DNA of 64,000 bases, taken from Hydnum rufescens UP504 (taxonomy: Eukaryota; Basidiomycota; Agaricomycetes; Cantharellales; Hydnaceae). The notes beneath the pieces are model-generated. The model worked only from the letters and a program-made list of their open reading frames with translations, was not told the DNA's origin and did not search any database. The stretch is from contig MU128978.1 in NCBI GenBank assembly GCA_014904985.1, positions 1-64,000 of the forward strand, in the 5' to 3' direction. Below, one piece after another: positions 12,101 to 22,315 of the stretch. Made by a program: the position numbers and the translations under genes. Positions within the stretch are counted from its first letter, which is position 1, and every line of letters begins with the position of its first letter.

Positions 12101-12512
12101 AATTCATTTTGCATCTTATGGATGCCACCCTAGCTTTGCATGTGGAATGGGCAAAATGCCATGCACACAAGAACCAGTGGATGGAGAAGGTACTCCTGCT
12201 TTAAGAGATGTGCCAGGCAATTGCTTTCTCCAAGTTCAAGGCAGCAGAATGGGATGCATGTTCATCTGCTCATTCTGGATTGACACTTGACCTTCTAGAT
12301 GGCATATGAGCATATGCTAGTCAGCAGGTTTCTATTCACCATGAAGGGCATCATCTCTTCAGTCACTTTTCTCATCAGCACTGGATGCAGATGTGATGAA
12401 CAATCCACTAGGAAATTTCCAGCATTCACAATCCTCTATCCCAGATGAACAGTGCTCAGATGATGACTCCAATTCCGATTCAGATCCACTCTTTGGTGAT
12501 GATCTTGAGTGA
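9180..12512 (+). pseudogene. KDZ transposase with CxC2 cysteine cluster (degenerate)
   Basis: KDZ-superfamily cut-and-paste transposase. The CxC2 cluster at about 9,180-9,370 reads GCPACQEA...YHCKECFNATLVCHSCCLHQHENLPLHWI, followed by an intron (about 9,370-9,433) and EWDGGSF..LHSLGLQVQLGH, then WFPATVHQPQTCATF and FHLLSLQSKIS. The catalytic region shows FSYDIVCQWYKK (about 10,580-10,615) and PKFHMNGHHKKCHSTFSLNL...GSGQMDGEGVECDW (about 10,690-10,800). The C-terminus runs to an acidic tail ending SDPLFGDDLE and TGA at 12,510-12,512. In-frame TGA stops at 11,642 and 11,870 sit where an arginine CGA is plausible, so the gene is dead through C-to-T change. Several introns; exact exons not resolved. 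Element termini were not found. Confidence 0.9.
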
Positions 12513-12840
12513 ATGCTGATCATGAATACCCCCATTCTCTGGTCTCTTCTTCTGCTTTACATTCTGCACCCCCCCCCCCTTTCCTTTTTTGTTCTCATCT
12601 CCCTCCCTCACAAAGTGTTATCTATGTATGTATGTGCTCAAATCTGTGTATTTATGACTTGGGTACTTGAGCCCAAGGGAGTTGCCAATTCATTTCAGAT
12701 GTTGCACTTTCTCTAAGTCCTCACCTGGGTGTGAAAAGATCACCATAGGTTAGCTGCCCAGGGTCTGTCAACCCATCACCCATCTCTGTAAGTGCTATGA
12801 TGATACCATAGCATGCATGTTGCACTGATATCAGTGTTGC
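12513..12840. other. no gene recognised; includes C9 tract
   Basis: Downstream flank of the KDZ gene. It contains a poly-C run near 12,570 and the ATACCATAGCATGCATG text near 12,805. The KDZ 3' terminus should lie here, but I could not define it. Confidence 0.35.
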
Positions 12841-13745
12841 ATGTATGGTGCAAGTGTCAGTAGATGCAGCATGGTTTCCCCATCCTTTTTACATCTCCTG
12901 GATATCATCACACATTTTACATGCACATGTTACATTCCCTGGATCCCACCATGTGTTTTACATCCCCTAGATACCATTGCACACAATGCATGCATATGCA
13001 GCAGTACTGGTGTGCAGAGCAGACACTGTGGTACACCTCTCCTGTTTTCTTGTCCTCTCCTGGTCCTCTGTTGTTCATCCCCAGGTGCTGTCATATGCAG
13101 TGCAAGTATATGCAGCATGTGTTGTGTGGCACTAACTTGCAGAATGGGCCTGTGGAGATGGCTTCATTATCCTTTTTTTTCTCCCTTGGGTGCCATTGCA
13201 CCCATGTGAGTGTACACTACATGGGGTGTGGGCTACTGGCATGCAGAATGGGCATGTCTAGTTTTTCCTGTCCTTTTTCATCCTCTGGGAGCTGTTGCAC
13301 ACAGTGTGAGTATATGCAGTGTGAGGTGCATGGTGCTTACTGGCAGGCAGAATAGGTGCATGTGGATGGTATCCCTATCTTCTTTTGACCCCTGAGCCAC
13401 CACATGGGTGAGCATATGTGGCATGGGATGTCCTAGCATCCAGAACCAGTGCATGTGGATGGTTCTGCCATTCATTTTCATCCCCTGTGTGCCATTACAA
13501 TGGTGAAGATTGACTGTGCAAATGCAGATGTGCAATGTGGTGCTAGCTACCCACCAATGCACTGCCAGTGTGCACAAATATTTTTTAATTGTATTGCCAT
13601 ATTTCTACAATTATGTAATATAACTATTATCCTAATTCTCCCAATTAGGGAATATAAACAATATCCCAATTTCCCCAATTTGGTAATATAAATATTACCC
13701 TAATAGCTCAAAATAATATATATCTGTAAAAGAAACATTACTGTA
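12841..13745 (+). repeat. minisatellite plus AT tail, copy 1
   Basis: A run of degenerate ~110-130 bp units (consensus features: GCAGAATGGGCATGTGGATGG, CTTTTTCATCCCCTGGGTGCC, ATTGCACACATGTGAGTATATG), followed by a unique AT-rich tail (about 13,580-13,740) ending AACATTACTGTAATGGCTGCTATG. Positions 12,985-13,745 are repeated in direct orientation at 17,660-18,418. No coding function is evident. Confidence 0.75.
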
Positions 13746-13764
13746 ATGGCTGCTATGTATGGAT

Positions 13765-14110
13765 GCTGCAGTTCAGGTTTAAACCTGTGGAACCTGAGTT
13801 TACACCTGAACCTGACCCAGGTCAGGTTCCATTGGGGTCAGGTTTCATTTCATTTTCTTCAGGTCAGGTTCAGGTTTTGCCCTTGCCCTGAATCCAAAAA
13901 CCAGTCTCAAACCAGGTTTAAACCTGAACCTGAAAGGTAGGGTGTAGGTTCCACTCCATGTAAATTGACACCACCAAATCTGGCAATTTACAGATGTGAC
14001 TATGGTTGCCACGGTCAGGTTTTGGTCAGGTTTTGCCCAATTTGGCCAAAACCTAAACCTGACCAGGTTCCAAAATCACCCATGAGGGCAAAACCTGAAC
14101 CTGACCTACA
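13765..14110. repeat. AACCTGACC/GGTCAGGTT low-complexity block
   Basis: Dense, both-strand repetition of the words AACCTGAACC, GGTCAGGTT and GTTTAAAC. A short piece of the same text recurs at 15,945-16,000, next to another GAGAAATTC repeat, so the two may be the ends of one insertion spanning the assembly gap. Confidence 0.6.
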
Positions 14111-14290
14111 GAACGATATTACTATCAGAATCAACACCCATCAGTAAAAAACGAATTTCTCTGTCAGTTTACACCGGATCCGCTCGGAACCACCGCGCCC
14201 AGAAAGCTGTTAAAAATACGCATCGAATGATACCAAGAACGTCTATTACGGATGTAAACTGTTGTTTCTGCATCGAATCCCATCCCATGC
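14100..14290 (-). repeat. dispersed GAGAAATTC repeat
   Basis: On the minus strand it reads ACTGACAGAGAAATTCG and TTCTGGGCGCGGTGGTTCC, matching 34,720-34,860 (+) and 15,990-16,200 (+). It keeps several CpGs (CGCGCC, CGCATCG), in contrast to its neighbours. Confidence 0.6.
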
Positions 14291-14419
14291 ACTTGTCCCC
14301 ATTATCAACCAGCAACAAAAACATCTTAACCACTGGACTACAAACAAATTAATCTCCAGGAACTCAGAAATATCCTTTGATTTCATCTTCCATTGCCACA
14401 AATAACTTCTAGAACCTCA

Positions 14420-15290
14420 CAGATAAGAAAGATAACACTCCCTTGACTACCCTTTTGTTCTGTTTATGAATGACTCACCTTCCTTGCAACCACTTTATGA
14501 AAGATAACACCTTCTTAGCAACCCTTTTGTTCTGTTCATGAATGACTCACCTATCTTGCAACCACTTTATGAATGACTCACCTATCATGCAACCACCTTA
14601 TGAATGACTCACCCTCCTTGACAACCCTATTGTTCTCACATATGACTCACCTAGGAGTGAGTCATATTCTTTAAACACAGCCACCTTCAGAAAGGTATAA
14701 AAGCTGGTAGATTTTCCTGTATCCCCCATCATCTTCTCACTACTGGAATATACTACTGTCTACAAATCTGCTTGCATCTGAAGAGAGTACTGATCTGAAA
14801 AGCCATCTGGAGCTAAGTCATATACAAGGTTGTTAAGACTAAGTCACTGGAAGCCCTCTACGCGAAATACTAAGCCAAGGATAGTTGCAGGACCTAAGGT
14901 TAGAGTTGCTGGACATCCAAGGAAAGGTGAGTAATAATAAAGTCAAGTCAGAAGAAGAAAGAAATACATTGACACACTGAATCAAGCTTAAACTAGTCCA
15001 GAACCCTCTTTAGAATCCGCATTTTGACCAGGAGGACACAAATAGGTACACACAAATAGCAGTAAACAGTTCAATACAACACGTATAAGCCTTTCATAAG
15101 CATCCCACGATATATCATTGACTATAGCTAGTCCATACCATCGCCTTACATCACTGAATACCATACACAACTTGTTAGAGAGTGATCAACCATCAGAGCG
15201 AACCAGCCCATTGAATAAAAACAGAAATACAGTCTCCCATCTACACACTGGCTGAACCAGAGTTTGATTGACAGTCATCGGAGCTCCCAA
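14420..15290 (+). mobile_element. LTR with tandem TGACTCA enhancer
   Basis: A second LTR family: repeated ~31-72 bp upstream units with TGAATGACTCACC, a TATA box (14,696-14,703), a transcript-start-like CTACTG region and a downstream stretch GGACCTAAGGTTAGAGTTGC. The part from about 14,800 to 15,290 recurs inverted at 29,170-29,710. No internal domain is adjacent, so it is solo or its element has been lost. Exact ends not defined. Confidence 0.6.
14471..14703 (+). promoter_or_regulatory. six TGACTCA (Gcn4/AP-1) sites upstream of a TATA box
   Basis: TGACTCA at 14,471, 14,543, 14,574, 14,605 and 14,643, and its reverse TGAGTCA at 14,658, then TATAAAAG at 14,696. TGACTCA is the textbook core of fungal Gcn4/CpcA bZIP factors (general amino-acid control). 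Seeing six in under 200 bp is not expected by chance, but the units are themselves tandem repeats, so the sites are not independent. Confidence 0.65.
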
Positions 15291-15741
15291 TCCTTCTTCT
15301 ATACCGCTCCACCTCTGCTGTCCACATTTTGGAGTCGGACCTGCCCATGTCAGATTTTAGGAGTTCATACTCCTTCCTTGCATGATCATGTGAAACATAC
15401 TCATTTTTGTCTACAATGCACTACTGTGTAAGGATATAATTATACATAGAAGGATAAACAATATGAACCTTTGAGATTTTTTAGAAATGCATTCCATGCA
15501 TTACCCCCACATCGGTGCTCTGGTGTTGACATTTCCCAGTTACCAATTTTCATCAATTGCAAGACAGATCAACCGAGGTGAGTTGCACATGGTTTGAGCT
15601 TGTCCTCCCACTGGAAAGTTTGGGAAATGTTCTCTTCAACCTCTTTGATTTCTTCCCTTGTTGGGAATTGGCCATTGGGTACAAAATGCCCATTTCCGCA
15701 GAAACTCTTCATTTGAAAAGCTCAATTCCTTTCGATTGTTT
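15291..15741. other. no gene recognised
   Basis: Sequence between the LTR and the gap. A plus-strand frame runs into the gap from 15,557. No domain recognised. Confidence 0.35.
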
Positions 15742-15766
15742 NNNNNNNNNNNNNNNNNNNNNNNNN
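15742..15766. other. assembly gap (25 N)
   Basis: Twenty-five consecutive N. The true gap length is unknown; anything spanning it is unverified. Confidence 0.99.
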
Positions 15767-15989
15767 GCCGTCGTGAGCAGTAAATTTGAATGTGAAAGGG
15801 GCTAGGAAGGAGAATGTGGATCGTTAAAATTCCTAAGGCAGCAGGATGTTAAAGGGAGTGGCAAGAGGCAAGAGACTTGATGCAGAGGGTCTATATATTT
15901 CTGTAGTACCCCTAAAAATGTTTGGTTTCCCTCATACCTCAGGTTTTCAGTTTTAAACAGGTTTAAACCTGAACCTGACCTGAATGAGA

Positions 15990-16340
15990 CCAAACCTCAG
16001 AGTTCAGTTTTGATCTGTTCTTCGCGTTCTCAGTACCGTTGGATGCGTATTTTTTATATCTTTCCAGGCGCGGTTGTTCCGAGAGGATTGAATGCTAACT
16101 GACGGAGAAATTCATTGTTTACTGAAAATCCCAGATTTTGACAGTAATATTGGTCTGGAGAGTGCATTTTTGGTCCGTTCGACTTGTGTTTGGTACCATT
16201 CGAAAGGTATGAATCATGGCTTTCCGAGAGTCATATGGGCGTACCTCTCCGATCAAAACTGACAGAGTTATAGAACGAATTCGATTTCTGTGCATAGCCA
16301 TAATTGATTTCGTAATAGGTCATATGATTATTCCAATGGC
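15990..16340 (+). repeat. dispersed GAGAAATTC repeat, CpG-rich copy
   Basis: Contains CTTTCCAGGCGCGGTTGTTC, AACTGACGGAGAAATTCATT and GGTCCGTTCGACTTGTGTTT. This is the best-preserved copy of the family at 4,100, 14,100, 27,885 and 34,715, with CpGs intact. Unit length about 170 bp. Class unknown. Confidence 0.65.
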
Positions 16341-16429
16341 TGGGATCAATGGATATTCACATTTTCTGATACTGGATGTTTTTATCTTCCACAGCACCAA
16401 CGAATACCGACACAAAGCCCTGCCTATCG

Positions 16430-17560
16430 ACACCTGAACAACAGGACCTGGGGGGACCCATCCAAACCACCGTACATATGAGCCAGAGTATGGCCCCAGT
16501 ACCCCACACCTGCTGCAGCAGGTGTGGGGTACTACAAAGTAAGTTTAATTTTTTTTATTTCTTATTCTCATGGTGCAAAAAGAGCAGCATATGCTGCTCT
16601 TTTTGCGTTGCATTCATTTTCAACTAACCCATTATTATTTCTCTAGATCCTGGCCAGAACCTGTGCGAACACCCAACCACAAACCCACAGAACGACACGC
16701 TGCGAATGAAACCTGCGAACGACCCCCACAAACAAAAACTGCAGGGAGGACATACAAACTGCAGTACGTATGAGCCGGAGTACACAGCCCCAGTACCCCA
16801 CACCTGCTGCAGCGGGTGTGGGGTACTACAAAGTAAGTTTTATTTTTTTTATTTCTTATTCTTGTGGTGCAAAAAGAGCAGCATATGCTGCTCTTTTTGC
16901 ATTGCATTCATTTTCAACTAACCTATATTATTTCTCTAGATCCTAGCCAGAACCTGCACAAATGCCCAACCACAAACCCACAGAACGAAACCCGCGAACG
17001 AAACCCATAAACAACCCCCACAAACAAAAACTGCAGGGAGGACCTGTACAACCCGCCATACGAGCCAGAGTACAGGACCCCAGTACCCCGCACCCACTGC
17101 AGCGGGTGTGGGGTACTGCAAGGTAAGTTTTGTTTTTGTTTTTATTTTTTATTCTTGTGGTGCAAAAAGAGCAGCATAAGCTGCTCTTTTTACACTGCAT
17201 TACTGTTCTGCTAATGTTTCATTTTAAATTTCTCTAGATCCTGAACCAGAACCTGCATACACCCCCAACCACAAACTCGCCAAAGGATGTGCCACAAACA
17301 AAAACTGCTCCCTTGAGGGAGCACCCAAATGGACCTGGCCCCGACCAGGGCATATGAACCCCACCCTGGTGTGGTGGGTACATGCAGGTGCATGACCTGC
17401 AGGAACCATACCCCCCTGTGGTGGCAGACCCCAGGGGGGATAATATGTATATAGCATAATGTATATAATAATAGTAGTAATAATAATAATAAATAGTGAA
17501 CAAATAATAATAATAAATATATAATCTAGCACAGCCATGGATTGGCTGAAATGAATTGGA
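16430..17560 (+). repeat. tandem exon/intron-like module array, copy B
   Basis: Three ~290 bp units. Each has an exon-like part rich in Pro, Asn and Thr codons ending in a hairpin (CACACCTGCTGCAGCAGGTG or variant), then GTAAGT, a hairpin GCAAAAAGAGCAGC/GCTGCTCTTTTTGC, a CTAAY site and TTTCTCTAG. Intron-like stretches: 16,539-16,646, 16,833-16,939, 17,123-17,237. A last exon-like part, a G-rich tract (about 17,420) and an ATAATAATAATAAATA tail close it, as in copy A. No known domain; the encoded text is low-complexity. Confidence 0.8.
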
Positions 17561-17589
17561 ATGGCCATATTTTGGCCGTACTGTCTGAG

Positions 17590-17645
17590 GGACCTATTAG
17601 GTACCATTTTCTGCCCCGAAAATGGTACCTAAATTAGGTCCCCTA
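17590..17645. repeat. GGTACC hairpin, probable end of array element
   Basis: GACCTATTAGGTACCATTTT mirrored by AAAATGGTACCTAAATTAGGTC with a short GC loop (CTGCCCCG). A comparable GGTACC/GATACC hairpin precedes copy A (362-412), and both are followed by a GACTGACCAGGCTG-like phrase. It may therefore be the terminal structure of the module-array element. Confidence 0.5.
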
Positions 17646-17659
17646 TGTGACTGACCAGG

Positions 17660-18418
17660 CTGTGCATGCATATGCAGCAGTACTGGTGTGCAGAGCAGAC
17701 ACTGTGGTACACCTCTCCCATTTTCTTGTCCTCTCCTGGTCCTCTGTTGTTCGTCCCCAGGTGCTGTCATATGCAGTGCAAGTATATGCAGCATGCGCTG
17801 TGTGGCACTAACTTGCAGAATGGGCCTGTGGAGATGGCTTCATTATCCTTTCTTTGCTCCCTTGGGTGCTGTTGCACCCATGTGAGTGTACACTACATGG
17901 GGTGTGGGCTACTGGCATGCAGAATGGGCATGTCTAGTTTTTCCTGTCCTTTTTCATCCTCCGGGAGCCATTGCACGCAGTGTGAGGTGCATGGTGCTTA
18001 CTGGCAGGCAGAATAGGTATGTGTGGATGGTATCCCTATCTTCTTTTGACCCCTGAGCCACCACATGGGTGAGCATATGTGGCATGGGATGTCCTAGCAT
18101 CCAGAACCAGTGCGTGTGGATGGTTCTGCCATTCTTTTTCATCCCCTGTGTGCCATTACAATGGTGAAGATTGACTGTGCAAATGTGGATGTGCAATGTG
18201 GTGCTAGCTACCCACCAATGACACTGCCAGTGTGCACAAATATTTTTTTAATCATATTGCCATATTTGTACAATTATGTAATATAACTATTATCCTAATT
18301 CTCCCAATTAGGGAATATAAACAATATCCCAATTTCCCCAATTTGGTAATATAAATATTACCCTAATAGCTCAAATAATATATATCTGTAAAAGAAACAT
18401 TACTGTAATGGCTGCTAT
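17660..18418 (+). repeat. minisatellite plus AT tail, copy 2
   Basis: Direct repeat of 12,985-13,745, nearly identical apart from small substitutions and the loss of one short segment near 17,980. Its left edge is cut by the end of the module-array element; its right edge meets the MITE at 18,419. Confidence 0.8.
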
Positions 18419-18534
18419 GGAGAGGATATATTGATGTATGAGTGATATATCATACCTTGCCATATGATAAGCCTCCCAAGCATGAATATTGACTGTAATA
18501 TATCATATAATGATATATCCATACTACAGTGTCT
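18419..18534. mobile_element. GATATATC MITE, copy 1
   Basis: An AT-rich ~116 bp element with GAGGATATATTGATG near the left and TGATATATCCATACTACAGTG at the right. The latter end resembles the terminal repeat of the foldback at 25,063-26,033 (GATATATCYATAGCACAGGG). Copied almost exactly at 23,671-23,797. Confidence 0.6.
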
Positions 18535-19860
18535 GGTGGGCAAGCCAGCACTACCACTGGAGTTGCCTAGCCCCATAGTTGTGTCACTGTCTGCATCTAC
18601 CTGAGGCAGATTTGGCTTCCACTTTTTGAATGACAGTGTACCACTGCTGGTGTCAGTGGACTTTCGCTTGGCCCCAGCAATGGAGGCCCAGAACGGATCA
18701 GGCCTTTGAATGTCACAAACATGGTACCACAAGGAGGGCACACCCTTCACAAACTCATTCTGATTCATGAAATCGAGGGGTAGGCTGACCTGTGGTTTTA
18801 TTCTTGTGAGGGCTTCTGCAAATAAGGGATGATCCTTATTGGTTGTGGAATTCGTGCCATTGGAAGGTTTGCACCATATCATAGGGCATTTGACGAGACC
18901 TATGGTTGCAGCAGGAGTGAGCAACTTTTCCAAAATGAGAGAGGCTTATCTCATACCATTTCTTTGGAGGTCAGCCTCACATGAAAGGGAGCAGTGAAAT
19001 ATACACATGAAGGACAGCCATGAACCACCCAAATCTCTGGCAATGATGTCAGAAAGCCGGTATTGCCCAGTCTTTGAGTTTTTCTCTGCCAACTCCACTA
19101 TATAGGTAGAAGACTTAATGAATGTCACTGAATGAGCTGGAACAAGCAAAGCCAGACATAGAACTAACCATTCGGTGCCACCAAACAGCCCTAATGGGCA
19201 TCTTAATGATGCAACAAAATGCTATCAAATGCTGGACACAGTGGCACCATAAGGCATCAGGGGTTCCACAAGAGATAGTGTGGAGACTAATGCCAGGAAT
19301 TGAGTCAATGAGGGCATACTGCCTTTTCATTTCCATGTCAGCATTCATCATCGCCAAAGTGTCGGAAGACACAATTGTCAAAGGTAAACTAAGACACCAT
19401 GAATTCATGCAAGAAGTTGGCAGATATAAATGATCTAAATGGGCAAATATTAGTAGAAGTCATATTTTGAAGGGCATAAATCATCCAGGTGTTGTGCCCT
19501 ACTCTACACTGCATGTACCATCTAGGTATGGAAGGGGAAAGTGGAAGCAAATGTCGGAAGTGGGATACCTCACAGCTCGAACTGACTTTGAGGATGAACA
19601 ACTTGTGACTGCACTGTCTCCCGATCCACTGTGCTGTTCCACATCCCTTTTTTTGAACTGTGAAGGTGTGCATTCAGCCTGCCTGTGCTGCGTGTGTTAT
19701 TGACATTCCCACTGCATCCTGGACTGTATCCCTCTGTGGGCTCATTTAGTATTTTTTCCCTGTATCGATTGATTTATTTTCTCTTCTGAATGTAGCCTCC
19801 ATTGTGTGCAAATTGCTGCACCCTTGCCAGTTTTGGACGAAGTGTGCATCACAAGCTTGC
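18532..19860 (-). pseudogene. duplicated unrecognised spliced gene, copy 1
   Basis: Minus-strand coding pieces at 19,408-19,115 (MNSWCLSLPLTIVSS...), 19,149-18,946 (...YIVELAEKNSKTGQYRLSD) and about 18,890-18,540 (...NKDHPLFAEALTRIKPQVSL...). A likely intron lies between the last two (GTATGAG...ACCATAG, about 18,898-18,954). No known domain. It carries more CpG than the older elements. It is duplicated at 22,316-23,668 with the MITE on the opposite side. The plus-strand frame at 19,122-19,433 overlaps and cannot be excluded. A 120 bp segment (19,653-19,780) recurs diverged at 19,910-20,020. Confidence 0.45.
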
Positions 19861-20192
19861 CTTTGATTGTGTGCTGTTGTCCTATTTGCTGTATCGTCCT
19901 CCATACTGTTGAACCGTGAAGGTGTACACCCAGCCTACCTGTGTTGTGCATGTTCTCGACATTCCAGCTGCATCCTGAGTGTGTCCCTTGGTGAGTATAT
20001 TTAGTATATTTTGTTGTTTCTTGCGATTAACTGTCTTGTCTCTTATGCCAGACATGTACAGATTACGACAAGCATTTGTGAGGTCATGCAGTGTGACCTC
20101 CACCCTATACCCACTGGTTCAATTAGAATATTCATCATAAACTACACATACCTCTGTGAACACTCAATCTTCTCGCACTTGGGGTCTATGGA

Positions 20193-20872
20193 ATGAACAA
20201 CACAATGAAACATTTACTTTGCCAGGGGGCGGCTCATGTTCCCACTCCTCCTCTCACCACTTCCTCAGCACCTTCCTCATCGTCCCCAAGCAGTTCTCAT
20301 CTTAACCCCTCAATTCAAACAAAAAGACGCAATCACTCCAAATTCCCAACTGCCAAAGTTATTGGTGTGGGTCCGAGTGGCATGATAATGACTGAGTCAA
20401 GCCGGATTGGAGGATATTCTTGTGGTCCCGTCATTCGGTCAACCTTCATTGAATCATGCCCATTGGATATCAACTTCGAGCCTGAGCTTGTGCCTGAGGT
20501 TCATATACATCTCGACCAGGATAAACATTCTCGTCATACCCAATGGAAGCATGCCCAAGCCTGGCACTGGGGAGATGAGGTGCTACCATCTTTGATTCAA
20601 CCCTATATGAGCTTTCAATGGGGGTGAGATGTGGGGGACAAGGTGGACCCAGCACCATCACTATGCACCTGCAATGAAAAGCATTGTGTACTGAGGGTTG
20701 TGTGTGTCCACATGGAGTACCTGGAGCATGTTCAACTTGTCATCTGCAAATGCAATCCTGCCACAGCCCAGCTTGTATGTCAAGGATTGTTCCCCTGCAC
20801 ACCTTTGTCTCTGACATTGGTTGTCAACATGGACATCCTAGAGTTTGCATTGGAACTCTTTGTTTGCATGGG
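20193..20872 (+). pseudogene. N-terminal fragment of a CxC1-type KDZ transposase
   Basis: First a Ser/Pro-rich start, then a block ending WKHAQAWHWGDEVLPSLIQP, which matches the region that precedes the cysteine cluster in KDZ proteins. Next come CTCNEKHC..., YLEHVQLVICKCNPATAQLV and CQGLFPCTPLS, the CxC1 pattern. The frame shifts near 20,628. Coding ends at 20,872, where a Gypsy LTR begins, and nothing of the catalytic half follows. A second KDZ lineage, distinct from the CxC2 element at 9-12.5 kb. Confidence 0.75.
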
Positions 20873-21513
20873 TGTCAGGGCCATGCTGTGACAAGAGCAC
20901 CAAACAAATATAAACACAGATAACTCCAACTAAGTCCGGTGTAAGTCCAGCTAAGTCCGGGAGAATCCGGGCAAGGATGAGATAACAAGGATAGGAGGGG
21001 ATGGAGAGGCAGTCCAGCGGCCCAGAGGGGACTAGGCAGAAATGAGCACAGCAGTCCTTAAGCTCACGGAGTCAACTGGAAAGTACTCAGACCTGTAATC
21101 CAGAGTAACAGCAGAAATCCTGAGATTATGTAATATGAATATGGAATACATGAAGGCTGACCTGTAGTCTGGAGTAACAGCGGAAATCCTGAGAGACCAA
21201 AGCTGGGGTCTCTGGACTTCACTCTCAGACTACTTATACATGATGACTATACTACGGGGGAGTGATCACTAAACTGGGGGTGGTTACAAGGGGGACAGGA
21301 ACAGGAACAGGAACTTGGCCAGGGGGCAAACCAGAAGCAATGGGAAATGAAAGGGAAATGAAATCAAGATAGGGTTGGACTGGAGTCAAACCGGAAGCAA
21401 GGTGGACTTGGGCAAAGGAACTAAGTAGAGAACTGGACTGGAGGTGGGTGGACAAGGACCAGAGTGATCTGGAGTGGACCGGAGTTGACCGGAGTAAGGG
21501 GCAAACCCTGACA
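20873..21513 (-). mobile_element. 3' LTR of a minus-strand Ty3/Gypsy element
   Basis: 641 bp bounded by TGTCAGGG...CCCTGACA, inverted dinucleotide-type ends with TG/CA. On the minus strand a purine tract lies directly upstream, as expected for the 3' LTR. It contains repeated GTAATCCAGAGTAACAG phrases (about 21,090 and 21,160). It interrupts the CxC1 KDZ fragment. CpG is better kept than in neighbours, so it is likely younger. The 5' LTR and most of the element are gone. Confidence 0.85.
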
Positions 21514-21526
21514 TCACCCCCTCTTA
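21514..21526 (-). promoter_or_regulatory. polypurine tract
   Basis: TAAGAGGGGGTGA on the minus strand, abutting the TGTCAGGG LTR end: the plus-strand primer site for reverse transcription. Confidence 0.8.
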
Positions 21527-21561
21527 GGGCCAATCATCCCGATTGGCCAGAGGAGCAGGGA

Positions 21562-22315
21562 TCAATGGGTCAACCAGTCCGGGAGGTCCGCAGGGGGTTC
21601 AGTTAGGAGTGGACATGTCCGGAACCCAATGGAGGAGAAGTCAATGGTGCTGATCCGCCATGGAGCTTCCGGATGAGCAAGGTGGAACTCCATGATGACT
21701 TCCGGGGCATTACCTAGATTGGTCTCTGGAAGCCATTGGTTCTCCGAGGGTGGGTAGCCTTTCCATTTCACCAAGTACTGGAGTCAGCCTCAGAAATAGT
21801 GGGAGTTTTCAATCCATTCCACCTCATACTCCTCCTCACCACCAGGAAGGATAGGAGGAGGCGGAGGATGTGCAACACGATCCGTAATTGGGTCAGGCTG
21901 GAAGGGGCAGAGTTTCGAGACATGGAACACTGGGTGGACTCACATGGAGGAGGGAAGTTTGAGCCGGATAGCAGAGTGGGAGATCACCTTGTCCACTTTG
22001 TATGGCCTAACCACTTGTCCGAGAGTTTCCAGGCTGGGCAGTCAATGGAAATGTTGTGAGCATCCAGCCATACTGAGTCTCCGACTGCATACTCTGGGGC
22101 TTCTGTCTGGTGAGCATCATAGTGATGAGCCATGTCCTTGGCTGCTTGGTGGAGAGCGGACTGGGCTTCCTCAGAGGTTTTCTGCATCCGTGTGACAAAG
22201 TCTGTGGCTGCTTCGACAACTCCAGGGTGGATTGGTTCAGTACCGAGGCGAGGATCTTGGCCGGAGTCAAGGTGGAATGGGGTTTCCTGGGTGGAGGAGT
22301 GCGACGGTACATTGT
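21562..22315 (-). pseudogene. Ty3/Gypsy integrase C-terminus and chromodomain (broken)
   Basis: Minus strand, from about 22,315: ATDFVTRMQKTSEEAQSALH, AAKDMAHHYDAHQTEAPEYA, VGDSVWLDAHNI (integrase C-terminal GPY-type region). Then VDKVISHSAIRLKLPSSM, a TGA (21,940-21,942) where an arginine would fit, VHPVFHVSKLCPFQPDPI, EYEVEWI, and the chromodomain LVKWKGYPPSENQWLPETNL ending near 21,562. A short deletion or frameshift is present near 22,020. The upstream part of pol is replaced by the duplicate at 22,316. Confidence 0.88.
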
